From Symbiodinium natans (Eukaryota; Sar; Dinophyceae; Suessiales; Symbiodiniaceae), in contig CAJNDS010000074.1 of the NCBI GenBank assembly GCA_905221605.1, positions 65,001-129,000 of the forward strand: a stretch of DNA of 64,000 nt, read 5' to 3'. The notes under the pieces are model-generated. The model saw only the letters and a list, made by a program, of their open reading frames with translations. It ran no database searches and had not been told where the DNA came from. The translations under genes and the position numbers were made by a program. Within the stretch, counting starts at the first letter, position 1, and each line of letters begins with the position of its first letter. Shown one piece after another: positions 42,413 to 53,833 of the stretch.

Positions 42413-43597
42413 CTATACCCTGCAAGCCCGCATCCATGCCCGCACGATGATTGCGTCCATCAGACGTGTCCTATGCTCAGCTCGCAAGTTTCAGGCCCCA
42501 GACCCCTTTTTTTGATTGTAAGCCCTACACCCTAAGGCTCAGGGTCTAGGGTTTTAGGTTTTAGGGTTTAGGGTTTAGGGTTTAGGGTTTAGGGTTTAGG
42601 GTTTAGGGTTTAGGGTTTCCCTAAGACTCATTAGGAGTGTCCCACGCTGAGCTGGAGGTACTTAGCAGCCTTAAGCCCTAATCTAAGCCCGGAACCTTCT
42701 GTCAAGCACCTGGAAACCTGCGAAGAATGATATGCCACTTCGTACTATTTCTGGTCACTACGTGCAAAAGAGCTCAGCCAGATTTGAAGGCACGTTGTTA
42801 CCGCTACTGACACCACTTACATCCACTTGGTACACGCCGGCCACGTTTTTTCTGTGGTTCTTCGGTACAATGCGTCGTGCGTTTCTGTTGCGTTGGAGCG
42901 TTGTTTGTTGGCAGGTCACCGTAGCGCCCTTCTTGGCAGAGAAGCGTGAGCCCCGCGTGGCAGCAAGGCATGGGTCGGTTTGTTGAAGGATTTTTCGGGG
43001 GAGCGGATGTAGAGGGGAATTTAGGGGATGTAGGAGTGAGGGTTGACGGGAATTTGCGGGAGTTTCAGGGGTCTATCGAGTCTGGAGTTTAGCAGGTTTA
43101 GGGGGTATAAGGGGGGTTAGGGGGGGTCTCGGGGGTCTAGGGTCTATAGGGGATTCAAGGTTTTTGGGGATTCAGGGTTTAGGGTTCAGGGTCGTGAGAG
43201 TCTCGGGGATGGCAGAGCACTTCCCTACTATGTACAAGCCTTGCCCTCAGAACCCAGAATCACCAAAAGGAATCGTTGTATTCAGCAAAGGCTCGATGAT
43301 CTATACTGGGATCCCTCAAAACAAGGAAGGACGGTAGTTTAGGGGAAGCCCCATGTGGGGGATGGTTCCTTTCTAAGGCCCTAAACCCTAAACCCTAAAC
43401 CCCAGACCCTAGACCCTAGACCCTAAACCCCAGAACCTAGACCCTAGACCCTAAACCCTAAACCCTAAACCCTAAACCCAAAGCCCTAAGCCCTAAGCCC
43501 TAAGCCCTAAGCCCTAAGCCCCAAGCCATGGCAAGGGCCCACAGAAGCCTCCGACGAGCTTTCCTCATTGGATTTGGATGCTTTCGTCTTTCTTAGG

Positions 43598-43840
43598 TCG
43601 TTACATGGTCCCTTAGTATGGGCCCTCAAAAAGGGGACACCCCTTATATATATATATATATATATATTTATTTATATTTATATTTATATTTATTTACTTA
43701 TTTATTTTATTTACTTATTTATATTTATATGTATATATTTATATGTATGTATATATATATATATTCCTGGCATACCCTATACAACGCAAGGGGCCATACT
43801 TCAGAACCCTGTCAAGGAGGTGAGGGACCCCTAACCTTCC
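43598..43840. mobile_element. Family D element with AT-rich core
   Basis: GTTACATGGTCCCTTAGTAT and GGGCCCT match the left part of the element at 48301-48422, and CTTCAGAACCCT with GGAGGTGAGGGACC matches its right part. About 110 bases of (AT/ATTT)n separate them. The outer right arm is missing. Confidence 0.65.
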
Positions 43841-44364
43841 CAAAGCAATTGAATCCGTAAACCCGAAACCCCCGAAACACAATAAACCCTTTAAAGGCCT
43901 GAACCCCCTGGCCCAACCAAACCCCCGCAAATCTCCTAAGCCCTGAGCCTTCTGAATCCCCTAAACACCGAGTCTCCTAACACCTCCTTAAGATTTCGTG
44001 AATCCCCGTTGCATCCCCAAACCCCCCAAACCCTAAACTTTCCAAGTTGATTATAAATCCCCCTGACTGCCTGATCCCTGCGCCCTTTTGCCTTCAGCCC
44101 TCAAACCCTAAGCCCCCCTTAAAGCCCCTTAAACCTCCCCAAATCCCACCCTAAACGCCAAACCCCAGACCACCCCCCCCACCCACCCTTCCCCTAAACC
44201 CTAAACCCCAAACCCCCAAACCCCAAACCCCCAAACCCCAAACCCCAAACCCTAAACCCTAAACCCGAAGCCCCCCCCGTAGATCCCCTAAACCCTAAAC
44301 CCTAAACCCTAAACCCCAAACCCTAAACCCGAAGCCCCCCCTAAATCTCCTAAGACCTCAGCAG

Positions 44365-44451
44365 AGAGGGCTCTCCGAGTCGCATGCCGCGACGATGCCG
44401 TCCCTTTCGGTGAGAGCGGCTCCTTCACCATCAAGGCGCGCCACGCTTGGG
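44365..44451 (+). other. Exon-like island between C-rich and G-rich arrays
   Basis: After CAGCAG the frame reads RALRVACRDDAVPFGESGS and continues FTIKARHAW up to the start of a TTTAGGG array, whose first bases give GTTTAG as donor. The upstream flank is CCCTAAA. Product unknown. Confidence 0.4.
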
Positions 44452-44524
44452 GTTTAGGGTTTAGGGTTTAGGGTTTAGGGTTTAGGGTTTAGGGTTTAGG
44501 GTTTAGGGTGTAGGGTTCAGGGTT

Positions 44525-44580
44525 TCGGGTTTCGGGTTTCGGGTTTCGGGTTTCGGGTTTCGGGTTTCGGGTTTCGGGTT
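44525..44580. repeat. Pure TTTCGGG variant block
   Basis: About eight consecutive TTTCGGG units inside a TTTAGGG array (44450-44600). Confidence 0.9.
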
Positions 44581-44875
44581 TAGGGCCTATAGGGCCTGGG
44601 GTTTAGGGTTTAGGGCTTGTTTGGGGGTGCTTTTGCAAGGGCTTTTGGGGTGGTTTTTGGTTTATAGGGGCCCCAAACCCCTTCCCAAAATTAAACCCGA
44701 AGCCCTGGGTCTGGCAATCAGACTGATCCCGGATCTGTGAAGCCTAAGCCGGGTTTAGGGTTTAGGGTTCAGCATCTCAGGTCCAAGCATTCACTAGTCA
44801 AGCAATTACTCCAGGAAAATACCCACCCGCCCAAAGAATCCCACAGCATCAAGAAAATATTTCACTTATAGAACG

Positions 44876-44953
44876 ACCTTGCCCAGCAAAAAAATGACCT
44901 TGCCCAGTAAAAGAACGACCTTGCCCAGTAAAAAAATGACCTTGCCCAGTAAC
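44876..44953. repeat. Four-copy ~20-bp minisatellite
   Basis: Four copies of a unit with core GACCTTGCCCAGTA, separated by A-rich spacers. GCCCAGTA also occurs in the terminal repeats of family A elements. Confidence 0.85.
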
Positions 44954-47022
44954 TCCTTAACATTTAAATTTTATCTGGAAGAGAGGTTTAGGGTTTAGAA
45001 CTTAAGCGAGGACTCCATGGACATGATTTCAAGGAGATCAGAGCCGGCAGAGAGTTGCCTCTGTCAAGTCTTCAAGTCTTCGGTGTGGCGCTTTGTAGAT
45101 CCTACTTGGGGACGGGGGGGGGGGGGGGGGGGCTCAGAAGTAGTGAGTGATGATGACCATGAAGCCCCGAGTAAACCCCAAAAGCCCGGGCTGTAAGGGC
45201 TGGGGAGAAGGGCCTCTAAGGCTGCAGGATTCTAGGGTTTAGGGTTTAGGGTTATGGCTTCTGGGGCGTCTTCAGGTATCTTGGGGTCTTCTAGGTCTGG
45301 TTGACAGTCAAAGGGCTCTGACAAGCCCAGAAGCTTCCGAGGTTTAGGGTTTAGGGTTTAGGGTTTAGGGTTTAGGGTTTAGGGTTAGGGTTTAGGGTTT
45401 AGGGTTTAGGGTGTAGGGTTTAGGGTTTAGGGTTAGGGTTAGGGTTTAGGGCTTAGGGTTTCGGGATTCAATCCCCACCAACGACTGTAAACCTGATATG
45501 CCCTACCTTACAAATCCGCGTCGAGCCCAGCCCTCGGAGTCCGAGAGCATGAACACCAGCCCTCAATTTCCAAAAGCCTCCAAGCCCTCACACCCTTAAA
45601 TGAAACCTAAAGTTTAGGGTTTAGGGTTTAGTGTTTAGGGCTACACTAGGCCCTAAACCCTCCTAGACCCTGAACCAGTACCCTAAACCCGACAATCCCC
45701 GGCACCCTGGTGAGCCCTGAACCCAAACACCTTAAAACCCTCATGAAGCCCCCACATCCCAAGGCAAAAGCCCTACACAAGCAGGGTTTAGGGGTTTAGG
45801 GTTTTCGGGTTCAGGGTTTAGGGTTTAGGGTTTAGGGTTTAGGGGTTTAGGGGTTTAGGGTTTAGGGCTTAGGGTTTGGGGGGGACTGCCGCTGTGAAGG
45901 TTCCTGGCGGACCATGCGGGCATCCCCAGAGGGGCCTTCGGGGCTTGTTTAGAGCTTAGGGTTTAGGGTTTAGAGGGTTTAGGGTTTTTTTAGGGTTTGG
46001 GGTTTAGAGGGTTTAGGTTTGGGGTTTAGGGTTTAGGGTTTAGGGTTTAGAAGGTTTGGGGTTTAGAGGAATTAGGGTTTAGAGGGTTTAGGGGGTTTAT
46101 GGTTTAGGGTTTAGGGGGTTTCGGGCTTAGGGCTTCACAAGGGTTTGGGGTTCAGGCTTCAGTAGGGTGTCGGGGGTTTAGGGTTGTAGACACAACCGTA
46201 GGGTTAGGTATCAACGGCTTCGAAGGGTTCGGTTTTGGTTTGGGATTGTCCAGGGTTTCAGTTTTGGGCTTAGCATTTAGAAACCATGCATTTGGTTGTG
46301 TACGGGCTGTGTCGGGTTTAGGTTTCGGGGTATCTCTCTCTCTGTCTCTCTCTGTCTCTCGCTCTCTCAACAAAACTCATGCGAATGCACGAATTGTTGA
46401 TCTTGACTAGGTTCGCAGGATGATGGACAGAATCCCAGCTGTGCAGATGAAGGGCAGCTTGTTGCAGCAGACGACACCACGAGCGGCAGCGGGCTCAAAC
46501 AGCTCACAGACAGTGGCGCACGCGCCTGTTCCATTCGGAGAGACCGGAACTGGAGATGCAAAGCACTGCCTCCAGGGTTTTGGGTTTAGGGTTTAGGGTT
46601 TAGGGTTTAGGGTAAAGAGGACCCACGATATGTCTGATGACAGGTGCCTCGAGGCCATAGTATCATCCAGGAGCCGGGGCCACATGCCCAATTCGGCAGA
46701 GAAGGTGGGTTGCAGCCTTCCCTCCTCGGTGGCCCACACTAAGCCTTGCCGTTTTAGGGTTTTGGGTGCAGTGTCTCTCGTGGCCCTCCACCCTGAACCA
46801 AACCCCCCCCCCACCCCTCACGTAAATACCCCACCGGATGCTCGGACGCGCATTTTTTTCTTTTTTTGAAGGGTTTGGGTTCCGCTTCTAAACCCATAAA
46901 GAGGGCCTTGTGTTCTTAGGTTGTTCCGCGGCAACCCAACCCCAGCCCTAAACCCTAAACCCTACACCCTAAACCCTAAACCCTAAACCCTTTATAGGAT
47001 TTAGGGTCGAAAGCCTGCCCAG
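44954..47022. other. Telomeric arrays and unique spacer, no supported gene
   Basis: Poly-G at 45113-45132; G-rich arrays at 45341-45460, 45783-45880 and 45955-46130; C-rich at 46937-46990; a GAGA/CTCT stretch near 46330-46370. Short frames near 46370-46870 lack support. Confidence 0.5.
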
Positions 47023-47081
47023 GTCAGCAGACTGGCTGCCAGTGCACCACCGACTCAACAGCCAGCAGCTTGCTCTGCAAG
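47023..47081 (+). other. Exon-like island ending at a family A element
   Basis: CCCAG precedes an open frame VSRLAASAPPTQQPAACSA that ends before GTACCC, the start of a family A-like element (47082-47270) containing a TTTAGGG array. The upstream flank is CCCTAAA. Confidence 0.35.
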
Positions 47082-47270
47082 GTACCCCCGGGCCGGTGCC
47101 CTTATTGTTTCGGGTTTAGGGTTTAGGGTTTAGGGTTTAGGGTTTAGGGTTTAGGGTTTAGGGTTTTAGGGTTTAGGGTTTAGGGTTTAGGGGGCTCCCT
47201 TGTAAAGTAGCCAACCCCAAACTGGGTCGCCTTGTTGTAGCTGAACTACCAAGTCCTCAAGGTAGGCCTT
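47082..47270. mobile_element. Family A-like element with TTTAGGG array
   Basis: The left GGTGCCCTTATTG and right GGCTCCCTTGTAAAGTAGCC match other family A copies. A TTTAGGG array (47113-47190) fills the middle. ACTACCAAG lies at the right end. Confidence 0.6.
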
Positions 47271-47694
47271 CGGGCGTCTCAAAGGATGTAGGGCTTCATG
47301 AAAGGGTTCTTTCTGCCCCCCCCCCCAAGACCCTCAAGCACTTGCAACCCATGCCCCCGGCCCTGCCTTAAAGCCTAGGAACAACCTACAGGATGCATGG
47401 TATGCATGCTTTCGGGCTTTATGGGATTTGGGGTTGTATTGGTTTGGGTGGTTAAACTCCAGCCGAAAGCCGCTCACAAACACGGTAAGGCCCCGGTATC
47501 CGCACAGCACTGCGATGCGGTGCCGTGGCCATGGACCTGACGACGGCCTGTGAGGACGGCGCCGATGGCAGTCCCTGATCTTCCTCTACCCCGGGGAGTA
47601 GGGTTTAGGGTTTGGGATTTGGGGTTTAGGGTTTCGGGGAATTGGGTTTGGGGTTTGGGAATTGGGGTTTAGGGTTTCCCTAAACGGGGGGTTT

Positions 47695-47790
47695 CCGAAA
47701 TTAGGGGTCTGCCTTATCCGGGTCCTTATGAAAAGGGAATCCTACGACTTGGGGGTTTATGTTAGGGGTCCCTTGTTTGCAAAAACTCTA
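47695..47790. mobile_element. Family C element copy without telomeric insert
   Basis: GAAATTAGGGGTCTGCCTTA, then GGGAATCCTACGACTTGGG and GGGGTCCCTTGTTTGCAAAA parallel the intron at 7012-7247. Serves as an empty form for the copy at 55553-55716. Confidence 0.65.
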
Positions 47791-48072
47791 TGCTGGATCC
47801 CACGATGATCTAAGGAACATGCTCAGTGGAGAGAGAGTGGAAGATACCCTTTCTCCTAGGTAGTATAAGGGGGACCCTTAAAGGGGAACCCTTCTCAGCC
47901 CTCTTCTGGCTCTCTTTAAACAGGGACCTCATTCAGAGGGTCTATATCCCCAAGGATCCCAGTAAATCCTATCCCCTACTTTCATCATCTGTCCAGGCAG
48001 AGCAGTCCCTATATGCGGAGCAAGTAGGGTTCAAGGCTCTGGGGTTCGGTTCCATATGGTCACTTGTCTAAA

Positions 48073-48163
48073 CTTGGAGGCCCAGTGGTACCCTTTACCC
48101 CTTTTGAAGTAACCAGCCAAAAAAAGGGTGCCCTTATAAGAATATGGTTACTGGGCTACCAAG
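48073..48163. mobile_element. Family A element outside a recognised gene, no telomeric insert
   Basis: Left CTTGGAGGCCCAGTGGTACC, right GGTTACTGGGCTACCAAG. The interior has AGGGTGCCCTTATAAG. This shows that the introns at 6823 and 40788 belong to a dispersed family. Confidence 0.7.
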
Positions 48164-48300
48164 GAAATAATGGTCCCTTTTTGGGGTACCCTAAACACTA
48201 GGGGGCCGCCCTGTTATAGTAATCCCAAAAAAGGGCGCCTGATGCCCATAGAGCGCCCCGCAAACAGCCCGTCAAGGTGTTGTTGACCATTGCCGTCTTC

Positions 48301-48422
48301 GGGTAGTTACATGGTCCCTTAGTATGGGCCCTTGAAAGGAGGCACATACCCCATATGGGCCCATATTTCAGAACCCTTTTAAGGGAGGTAGGGGACCACA
48401 CCAAGGGACCATGAAACTACCC
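48301..48422. mobile_element. Family D foldback element, complete
   Basis: The terminal inverted repeat GGGTAGTTACATGGTCCCTT pairs with AAGGGACCATGAAACTACCC with one mismatch. The right terminal CCC runs straight into a CCCTAAA array, so element end and array share bases. Confidence 0.8.
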
Positions 48423-48770
48423 CTAAACCCTAAACCCTAAACCCTAAACCCTAAACCCTAAACCCTAAACCCAGAGTGAGGAATGAAGGGCCCATGTCGC
48501 CCTCCTTAGATGTGAAACACTTGAAGGCGCCAAGCAGCTAGGCTACGGCATTCGGCACCCTGAACATACATATATTTATACATGTATTTATATATGATTT
48601 TACATATCTTCTCCAGACTTAGCTGTAGATTTGCGGGGCGGGGGGGGGGGGGGGGGGGGGCAATTGCTAAACCTTAAACCCTGAACCCGAAACCCTGAAC
48701 CCTAAACCCTGAACCCTGAACCCTAAACCCTAAACCCTAAACCCTATGCTCCGGTTTTTTCCTGGTCCAG

Positions 48771-48843
48771 GATGCAGCGAACCCTATCCCAGTGGGCATT
48801 GCAGCGGCGCAATTTACCACTTGGGTGGCGGCCCTGGCGGAAG
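48771..48843 (+). CDS. Candidate exon 1 of a plus-strand gene with telomeric introns
   Basis: It follows GGTCCAG and reads DAANPIPVGIAAAQFTTWVA and on, ending GAA G before GTTTAGGG. A CCCTAAA array (48660-48748) lies upstream and a TTTAGGG array starts at the donor. Its phase (1) fits the next candidate exon at 51196. I do not recognise the protein; the start of the gene is not known. Confidence 0.4.
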
Positions 48844-49849
48844 GTTTAGGGTTTGGGGTTTGGGGTTTGGGGTTTAGGGTTTAGGGTTTAGGGTTCCTTG
48901 TTTTGGGCCTCAGGGTGTAGGTTTTGAGCAAGCGCCAGAGTCTTGATTCCTAAATCCTAAGCCCTAAACCCTAAATCCTAAACCCTAAATCCTAAACCCC
49001 AAAACCTAAACCCTAACCATGCGAATCCCGCAGCGCGAAGCTCTTGGCTCCACAAAAGCCGTGTTCCAGTTCTTCCCCCTACCCTGATACCCAGATGTGT
49101 TCATCTATATGGTTACTTCTCTAAACTGTATACTCATTAGTGTTTAGGGCTCCGGTGGTTCAGGGTTTTGGGGTTTCGGGTTTCAGGTCTGGGTTTAGAG
49201 TCGTATGGTCACTTCTCTGATCATCATGCCGTTTGGGGTTTCAATTATCAGGCGACCCGTATTGTATAGGGTACCCAAGAAGTGACCAGAATTATGAGGA
49301 TTTCACCAGAAACATATAGAAACATATAATGCAGAATACTTTATTCGTTTGATGAAGTTTATTTGCATACATCGCTGCAGTATGTGAGGAAACTTCTTCT
49401 GCGACGTTTAGGGCTTTCACGCCACTCTGCACCTGCCAGAAAGGAACTCAGCATGACCTGAAGCATTCTTTGCTTGTAGGCTCGTTCCCGCTTTGCCCTC
49501 AGAAGCAGGGATTCGTCGGGTTTTCGCCGCCCTCACAAGTAGCGGTAGGCATCGTTCGTCAGCGAAACCCTGAACAGCAAGACTAGATGAACGCCGTGGC
49601 GGGCTACGATGTAGGGTCCAGGGCTTTCTGAAGGGGTTCGGGTTTAGGGTTTGTTTTTTAGGCGGTTTGCTGGACACTGTTTTCGGATGTTGCATATGTT
49701 TTCCCTAACCCTAAAACCTTAAACCCTAACCCCCAGAACCCTTTCCACAAAAGACGGTAGGGGTACCAGCGCGGACCTTTCTTCTGAGTTGATTGGCAGG
49801 GAATAGGAGGTTAGGGTAGGGGTAGAGGGGGAGGGAGAGGCCCAAACCC

Positions 49850-49949
49850 CAAACCCCAAACCCCAAACCCCAAACCCCAAACCCCAAACCCCAAACCCCA
49901 AACCCCAAACCCCAAACCCTAAACCCTAAACCCTAAACCCTAAACCCTA
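49850..49949. repeat. CCCCAAA block followed by CCCTAAA block
   Basis: About ten pure CCCCAAA units, then four to five CCCTAAA units. Confidence 0.95.
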
Positions 49950-50992
49950 GTTCGGGGTGCAAAAGAAAGCTCCCAGATTTGTTTTCGGCTGGGCGCGTGC
50001 GACTCTCAGGTGCAAACGCCACTCACCGAGGAGACGGAACAGCGAATTCAGCTTACGAGCTGTAGAGGCCGCCGGTTTGAGGGTTTTTGGGGGGTTTAGG
50101 GTTTAGGGTTTAGGGAAAAGGGTTTAGGGTTTAGGGTTTAGGGTTTGGGGTTTAGGGTTTAGGGTTTGGGGGTTTAGGGTTTAGGGGTTTGGGGTTTAGG
50201 GTTTAGGGCTCACGGGCCCTGATTCAAAATCGGAACCCCCTAAGGAGCCTTTGGGTTTCTCCTTTGAACTTGAGGCACCGGTTTCATTGATCGAGGGTGT
50301 TGCTTTTTGAACCCTAATTAGCCCTCAACCCCAAACCCCAAATCCCAAGCCCCAAACCCTCAACCCCAAACCCCAAACCCCACACCCTAAACCCTAAACC
50401 CCAAAACCATAAACCCTACAGACCCCGGGTTTCTTAAGATTCTTGAGGGTCCAAGTCCGAAGGGTTTAGGGTTGTAGGGTTTAGGGTTGTAGGGTTGTAG
50501 GGTGTAGGGTTGTAGGGTTGTCTGGTTTAGGGGTTTAGGGGTTGTAGGGTGTAGGGTTTAGGGGTTTAGGGGTCGGAGGTTCAGTGTCTTGGCTCTGCGA
50601 GGACATCTTGAGGCCAGTCGTACCTTTTATACGCTGCTATTTGGGATTTGGACGGGCCCTTTGCAAACCTCAGGGACTTCGGAATCGGCAGCAATCAGTA
50701 GACAGATTGTCATCAGTATACATATCATGTATACAAGTGTGCAGAATGTGTATTGTGCACACACTGCATGCTCGTGTGCACGTTGTTTGGGGGTTGTAGG
50801 TGCGATACAACAATTCTGTATTTCCGCTACACTCCGAGGAGGTTACGTGTGTACATGTCTGTTTGTGCACTCTTGCCAAACAAACTCTACGACTTGCATA
50901 AGAACCGAAGAACCCTTGGAAAATGAGAAAAAAATCATCCCTATATTGCCCCGGGGGGTTCTTAAGCAACTAGTAATCCTACAGCAGGCTTC
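49949..50992. other. Interior of a candidate telomere-bounded intron
   Basis: G-rich repeats (50095-50210, 50460-50575), degenerate C-rich repeats (50320-50420) and a unique stretch 50580-50980 with several overlapping frames, none better supported than the others. Confidence 0.4.
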
Positions 50993-51160
50993 AAAACCCC
51001 AAACCCCAACCCCAAACCCCAAACCCCAAACCCCAAACCCCAAACCCCAAACCCCAAACCCCAAACCCCAAACCCCAAACCCCAAACCCCAAACCCCAAA
51101 CCCTAAACCCTAAACCCTAAACCCTAAACCCTAAACCCTAAACTTAAACCCTAAACCCTC
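50993..51160. repeat. CCCCAAA block (about 14) followed by CCCTAAA block
   Basis: The same two-block order as at 49850-49949, here at the 3' end of the candidate intron before exon 51196. Confidence 0.95.
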
Positions 51161-51195
51161 AAGAAAGCCACAGGCCCCCCCCCCCCCCATCTTAG

Positions 51196-51312
51196 CCGAA
51201 TTTGTGAAGACGCCCGCGAGACCTCCGGGAGGCACGCTGACTTGGCGACAGTTCTTCACCACGCCGGGAAGTTTCGGCCCCTACCTGGTGGGGGAGCCCC
51301 TGTGCCTTTCTT
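51196..51312 (+). CDS. Candidate exon 2, same gene model
   Basis: It follows ATCTTAG and joins in frame to the exon at 48771, reading AEFVKTPARPPGGTLTWRQ and on to GPYLVGEPLCLS. It then meets a TTTAGGG array with GAGGGT as a possible GA donor; otherwise TGA at 51312-51314 ends the protein here. The upstream flank is a CCCCAAA/CCCTAAA array plus poly-C. Confidence 0.4.
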
Positions 51313-52113
51313 GAGGGTTTAGGGTTTAGGGTTTAGGGTTTAGGGTTTAGGGTTTAGGGTTTAGGGTTTAGGGTTTAGGGTTTAGGGTTTAGGGTTTAGG
51401 GGTTTAGGGTTTAGGGTTTGGAAGCCTCCTTTAGGTTTCAAAAAGGGGGGTTGGGGAATTGCGAATTCCTGTAGCGTAGCTTTTTGGGGCTTAGGGGTGC
51501 GGATCCATGGGGGCTTCGAATAGGGTCTAGTGTTTGGGCCGTAGCTGCAAGTTCTCAGGCGCCGGCCCGTAAAGCTCCATTCCAGCTTCATCCTCTTCCT
51601 TGGCACCAAACTCCGTAGACCAACTCCGTAAACCGTCTCACACCCCTGAAAAACCTCCAACCCTACTACACCCTAAACCCGAAACCCGAAACCCTAAACC
51701 CTAAACCCTAAACCCTAAACCCTAAACCCTAAACCCTAAACCCGTGCCGCCCCCCTAACATTTCCCTCTAAGGAAGCTCTGCCTGGTACACTCGGAGTTT
51801 TATGATTCAGCTGCGTTTTTTCTCAGTGCTACCGGGAGTTTCAAAGGAGTTTCAAAATCCTACACCCAACAATTTAAATGCGCTACCCACACCCCAAAAT
51901 CTCTCAACCCTAAGCCCTAAACCTTTAAACCCTGGACCCTTAGCGCCCTAAACCCCGATAGCCCTGAACGCCCCCGAAACCCTAAACCCTAAACCCTGGA
52001 GCCCTAAACCCCTAAACCCCTAACCCCCTAAACCCCTAAACCCTCAAACCCCTAAACCCCTAAACCCTAAAGCCTAAACCCCAATAGCCCTGAACCCCCC
52101 CCAAAAACCTCAG

Positions 52114-52207
52114 TCACAGTGCTCGCCCGCATGCGCGCAGATTGGGATGATTCTTTGGATCCTTGGCTGTCTTGCGCACCCTGGCCTGGTCTACAGGGGC
52201 TTCGGGG
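52114..52207 (+). CDS. Candidate exon 3, same gene model
   Basis: It follows CCTCAG and continues the phase of the previous candidate exon (2+90+2 bases), reading TVLARMRADWDDSLDPWLS and PWPGLQGLRG up to GTTTAGGG. The upstream array is CCCTAAA-type and the downstream array is TTTAGGG. Confidence 0.4.
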
Positions 52208-52734
52208 GTTTAGGGTTTAGGGTTTGGAGTTTGGGTTTGGGGTTTAGGGTTTAGGGTTTGGGGTTTGGGGTTTAGCGTCTATGTAGGTTTTAGGGTTTAG
52301 GGTTTAGGGTTTAGGGTTTAGGGTTTAGGGTTTGGGGGCTCAGGGTTCAGGGTGGAAGGTCGGGGTTTAGGACTCAGGGTTTAGGGCTTACTTAGGGCTG
52401 AGGGGTTAGGGTTCAGGGTTTAATGCTGTGTCTTAGGCTGAAAAGGCTTCGGTAAAGAAATCAGGGCTTGCGTAACATTCGGGCGTTTTCTCGCTCTCTG
52501 TTTGGGTTTAGGGTTTAGTTTTTAGGGTTTACGGTTCAGGGTTTTTAGGGTTTGGGTTTTATTGTTAAGTGCTTGGGCTGTGGCCCCTGTTGCAGGCATA
52601 CCGCGACTATAATCCCTAAGCCCAAACTCCCAAACTTCCAGAATGGGAGCCCTCTGCAAAGTGAAGTCTCAGGTACGCTGCTTATTGCGCCCCGCGGATT
52701 CCAATGCTGTCCCCCGAGATCTTCTACCAGCAGG

Positions 52735-52918
52735 CGTGGCTTTGAGGGCTTCGGGTTTAGGGGTTTAGGGTTTAGGGTTTAGGGGTTTAGGGGTTTAGGG
52801 GTTTAGGGGTTTAGGCGTTTAGGGGTTTAGGGTTTAGGGTTTAGGGTTTTAGGGTTTAGGGTTTAGGGTTTAGGGTTTAGGGTTTAGGGTTCAGGGTTCA
52901 GGGTTCAGGGTTCAGGGT
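52735..52918. repeat. TTTAGGG/TTTAGGGG array
   Basis: Pure blocks of TTTAGGGG, TTTAGGG and TTCAGGG follow each other. Confidence 0.9.
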
Positions 52919-53031
52919 GTTGCCGTTTGGGATGTTGCGGACGGAGAAGAGATGAGAGTCACCTAAGTTCTCAGCTCTCCGAGCACTGGTCCCATATGAA
53001 GCAGGGTTTATATCCCTGGTATTGGTGAGTG

Positions 53032-53141
53032 TATATGGGTAGTTCTCTAAATTAGGGTCCCTTTTTGGGTACCCATTATAAGGCGGCACCCTTTAAAAGG
53101 GATCCCAAAAAGGGACCCTAATTTAGAAAACTACCCATATA
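53032..53141. mobile_element. Family F foldback element, 38-bp near-perfect arms, flanking direct repeats
   Basis: Arms 53032-53069 and 53104-53141 differ at one position (start TATATGGGTAGTT). ATTGGTGAGTGTATA occurs at 53021-53035 and again at 53156-53170, so the foldback sits within a direct repeat of at least 15 bases. Confidence 0.85.
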
Positions 53142-53753
53142 AGGTTCCTTTTGATATTGGTGAGTGTATATATTTGGTGTCCTTTTGTCGCAAAACCCTA
53201 AACCCTTCCGAACCCCAAACCTTAAAGCCTAAAGCCTAAACCCTAACAACAACAGGGCCCATCACTCGGATGAACCCCTAAACCCACAACAACCCTAAAC
53301 CCTAAACCCTAAGAGGGAAGTGGCCGAAATTGTGTGGCTCAAGCCCTCCAGTCGGCGGAGTCCTCTTTGAAATGTACGACCTAAAGCCATCGACTACAAC
53401 CTACAGGTGCGGCCGTGCGGCCCACAGCTAGGATAAGTAGAATTCTGCGTCTGTTGGGGTTTGGGGTTTGGGGTTTGGGGTTTCGGGCTGGGGGTTCCGA
53501 TAAGAAGGATGGAAACCTTAAACCCTAAACCCTAAACCCTGAACCCTAAATGAGGGGATCCCTTTGTTGAGAAAGACCCTTACGAGTATTACAGATCAGG
53601 TCCACAAGCTCGTTTTACGGCCTTAGTTGGCAGGGCGCGGAACCCTATAGTTTAGGGTTTAGGGTTTAGGGTTTGGGGTTTCGGGTTTAGGGTTTAGGGT
53701 TTAGGTAAACCCTAAACCCTAAACCCCATACACCCTGTAATCTACGTTCGCAG

Positions 53754-53833
53754 GTACAGGAGCAGATCGAAAACATCCCAGTTCCCACCAGCAGCCCCCA
53801 CTACACCCACTACAGGCGGCCCATGCGGGGGGG
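53754..53833 (+). CDS. Candidate exon of the plus-strand gene model
   Basis: It follows GTTCGCAG and reads VQEQIENIPVPTSSPHYTH then YRRPMRG, ending at GTTTAGGG. The phase from the exon at 52114 is not fixed (an exon near 52594 may lie between), but its donor phase fits the next exon at 55277. Confidence 0.4.

Larger units (their letters stand above)
41725..44364. other. Telomeric arrays and AT-rich element, no supported gene
   Basis: Holds G-rich arrays (41742-41790, 41910-41970, 42070-42180, 42558-42617), C-rich arrays (42316-42412, 43380-43520, 44205-44350), the family D copy at 43598-43840, and an 84-codon ATG frame at 42732-42986 without homology or splice support. The frame is rich in Phe, Trp and Thr and is not called. 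Confidence 0.5.

Noticed and set aside
42732-42986. 84-codon ATG frame
   Set aside because: No recognised domain, no neighbours in phase, surrounded by arrays; could be chance.
43568-43860. Ile/Tyr-rich membrane-like frames
   Set aside because: They are translations of the AT-rich core of a family D element.
44876-44953. CRISPR array
   Set aside because: Four near-identical short units with only A-rich spacers in a eukaryotic context; a minisatellite fits better.
49417-49695. 92-codon minus-strand frame
   Set aside because: It begins at a non-ATG codon, is Lys/Pro/Arg-biased and lies inside a candidate plus-strand intron without splice support.
53320-53350. GGCTCAAG at about 53337 as a dinoflagellate spliced-leader relic
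   Set aside because: Only about nine bases match the 3' part of the spliced leader as I remember it; the rest needs gaps and no coding start follows. Chance match is likely.
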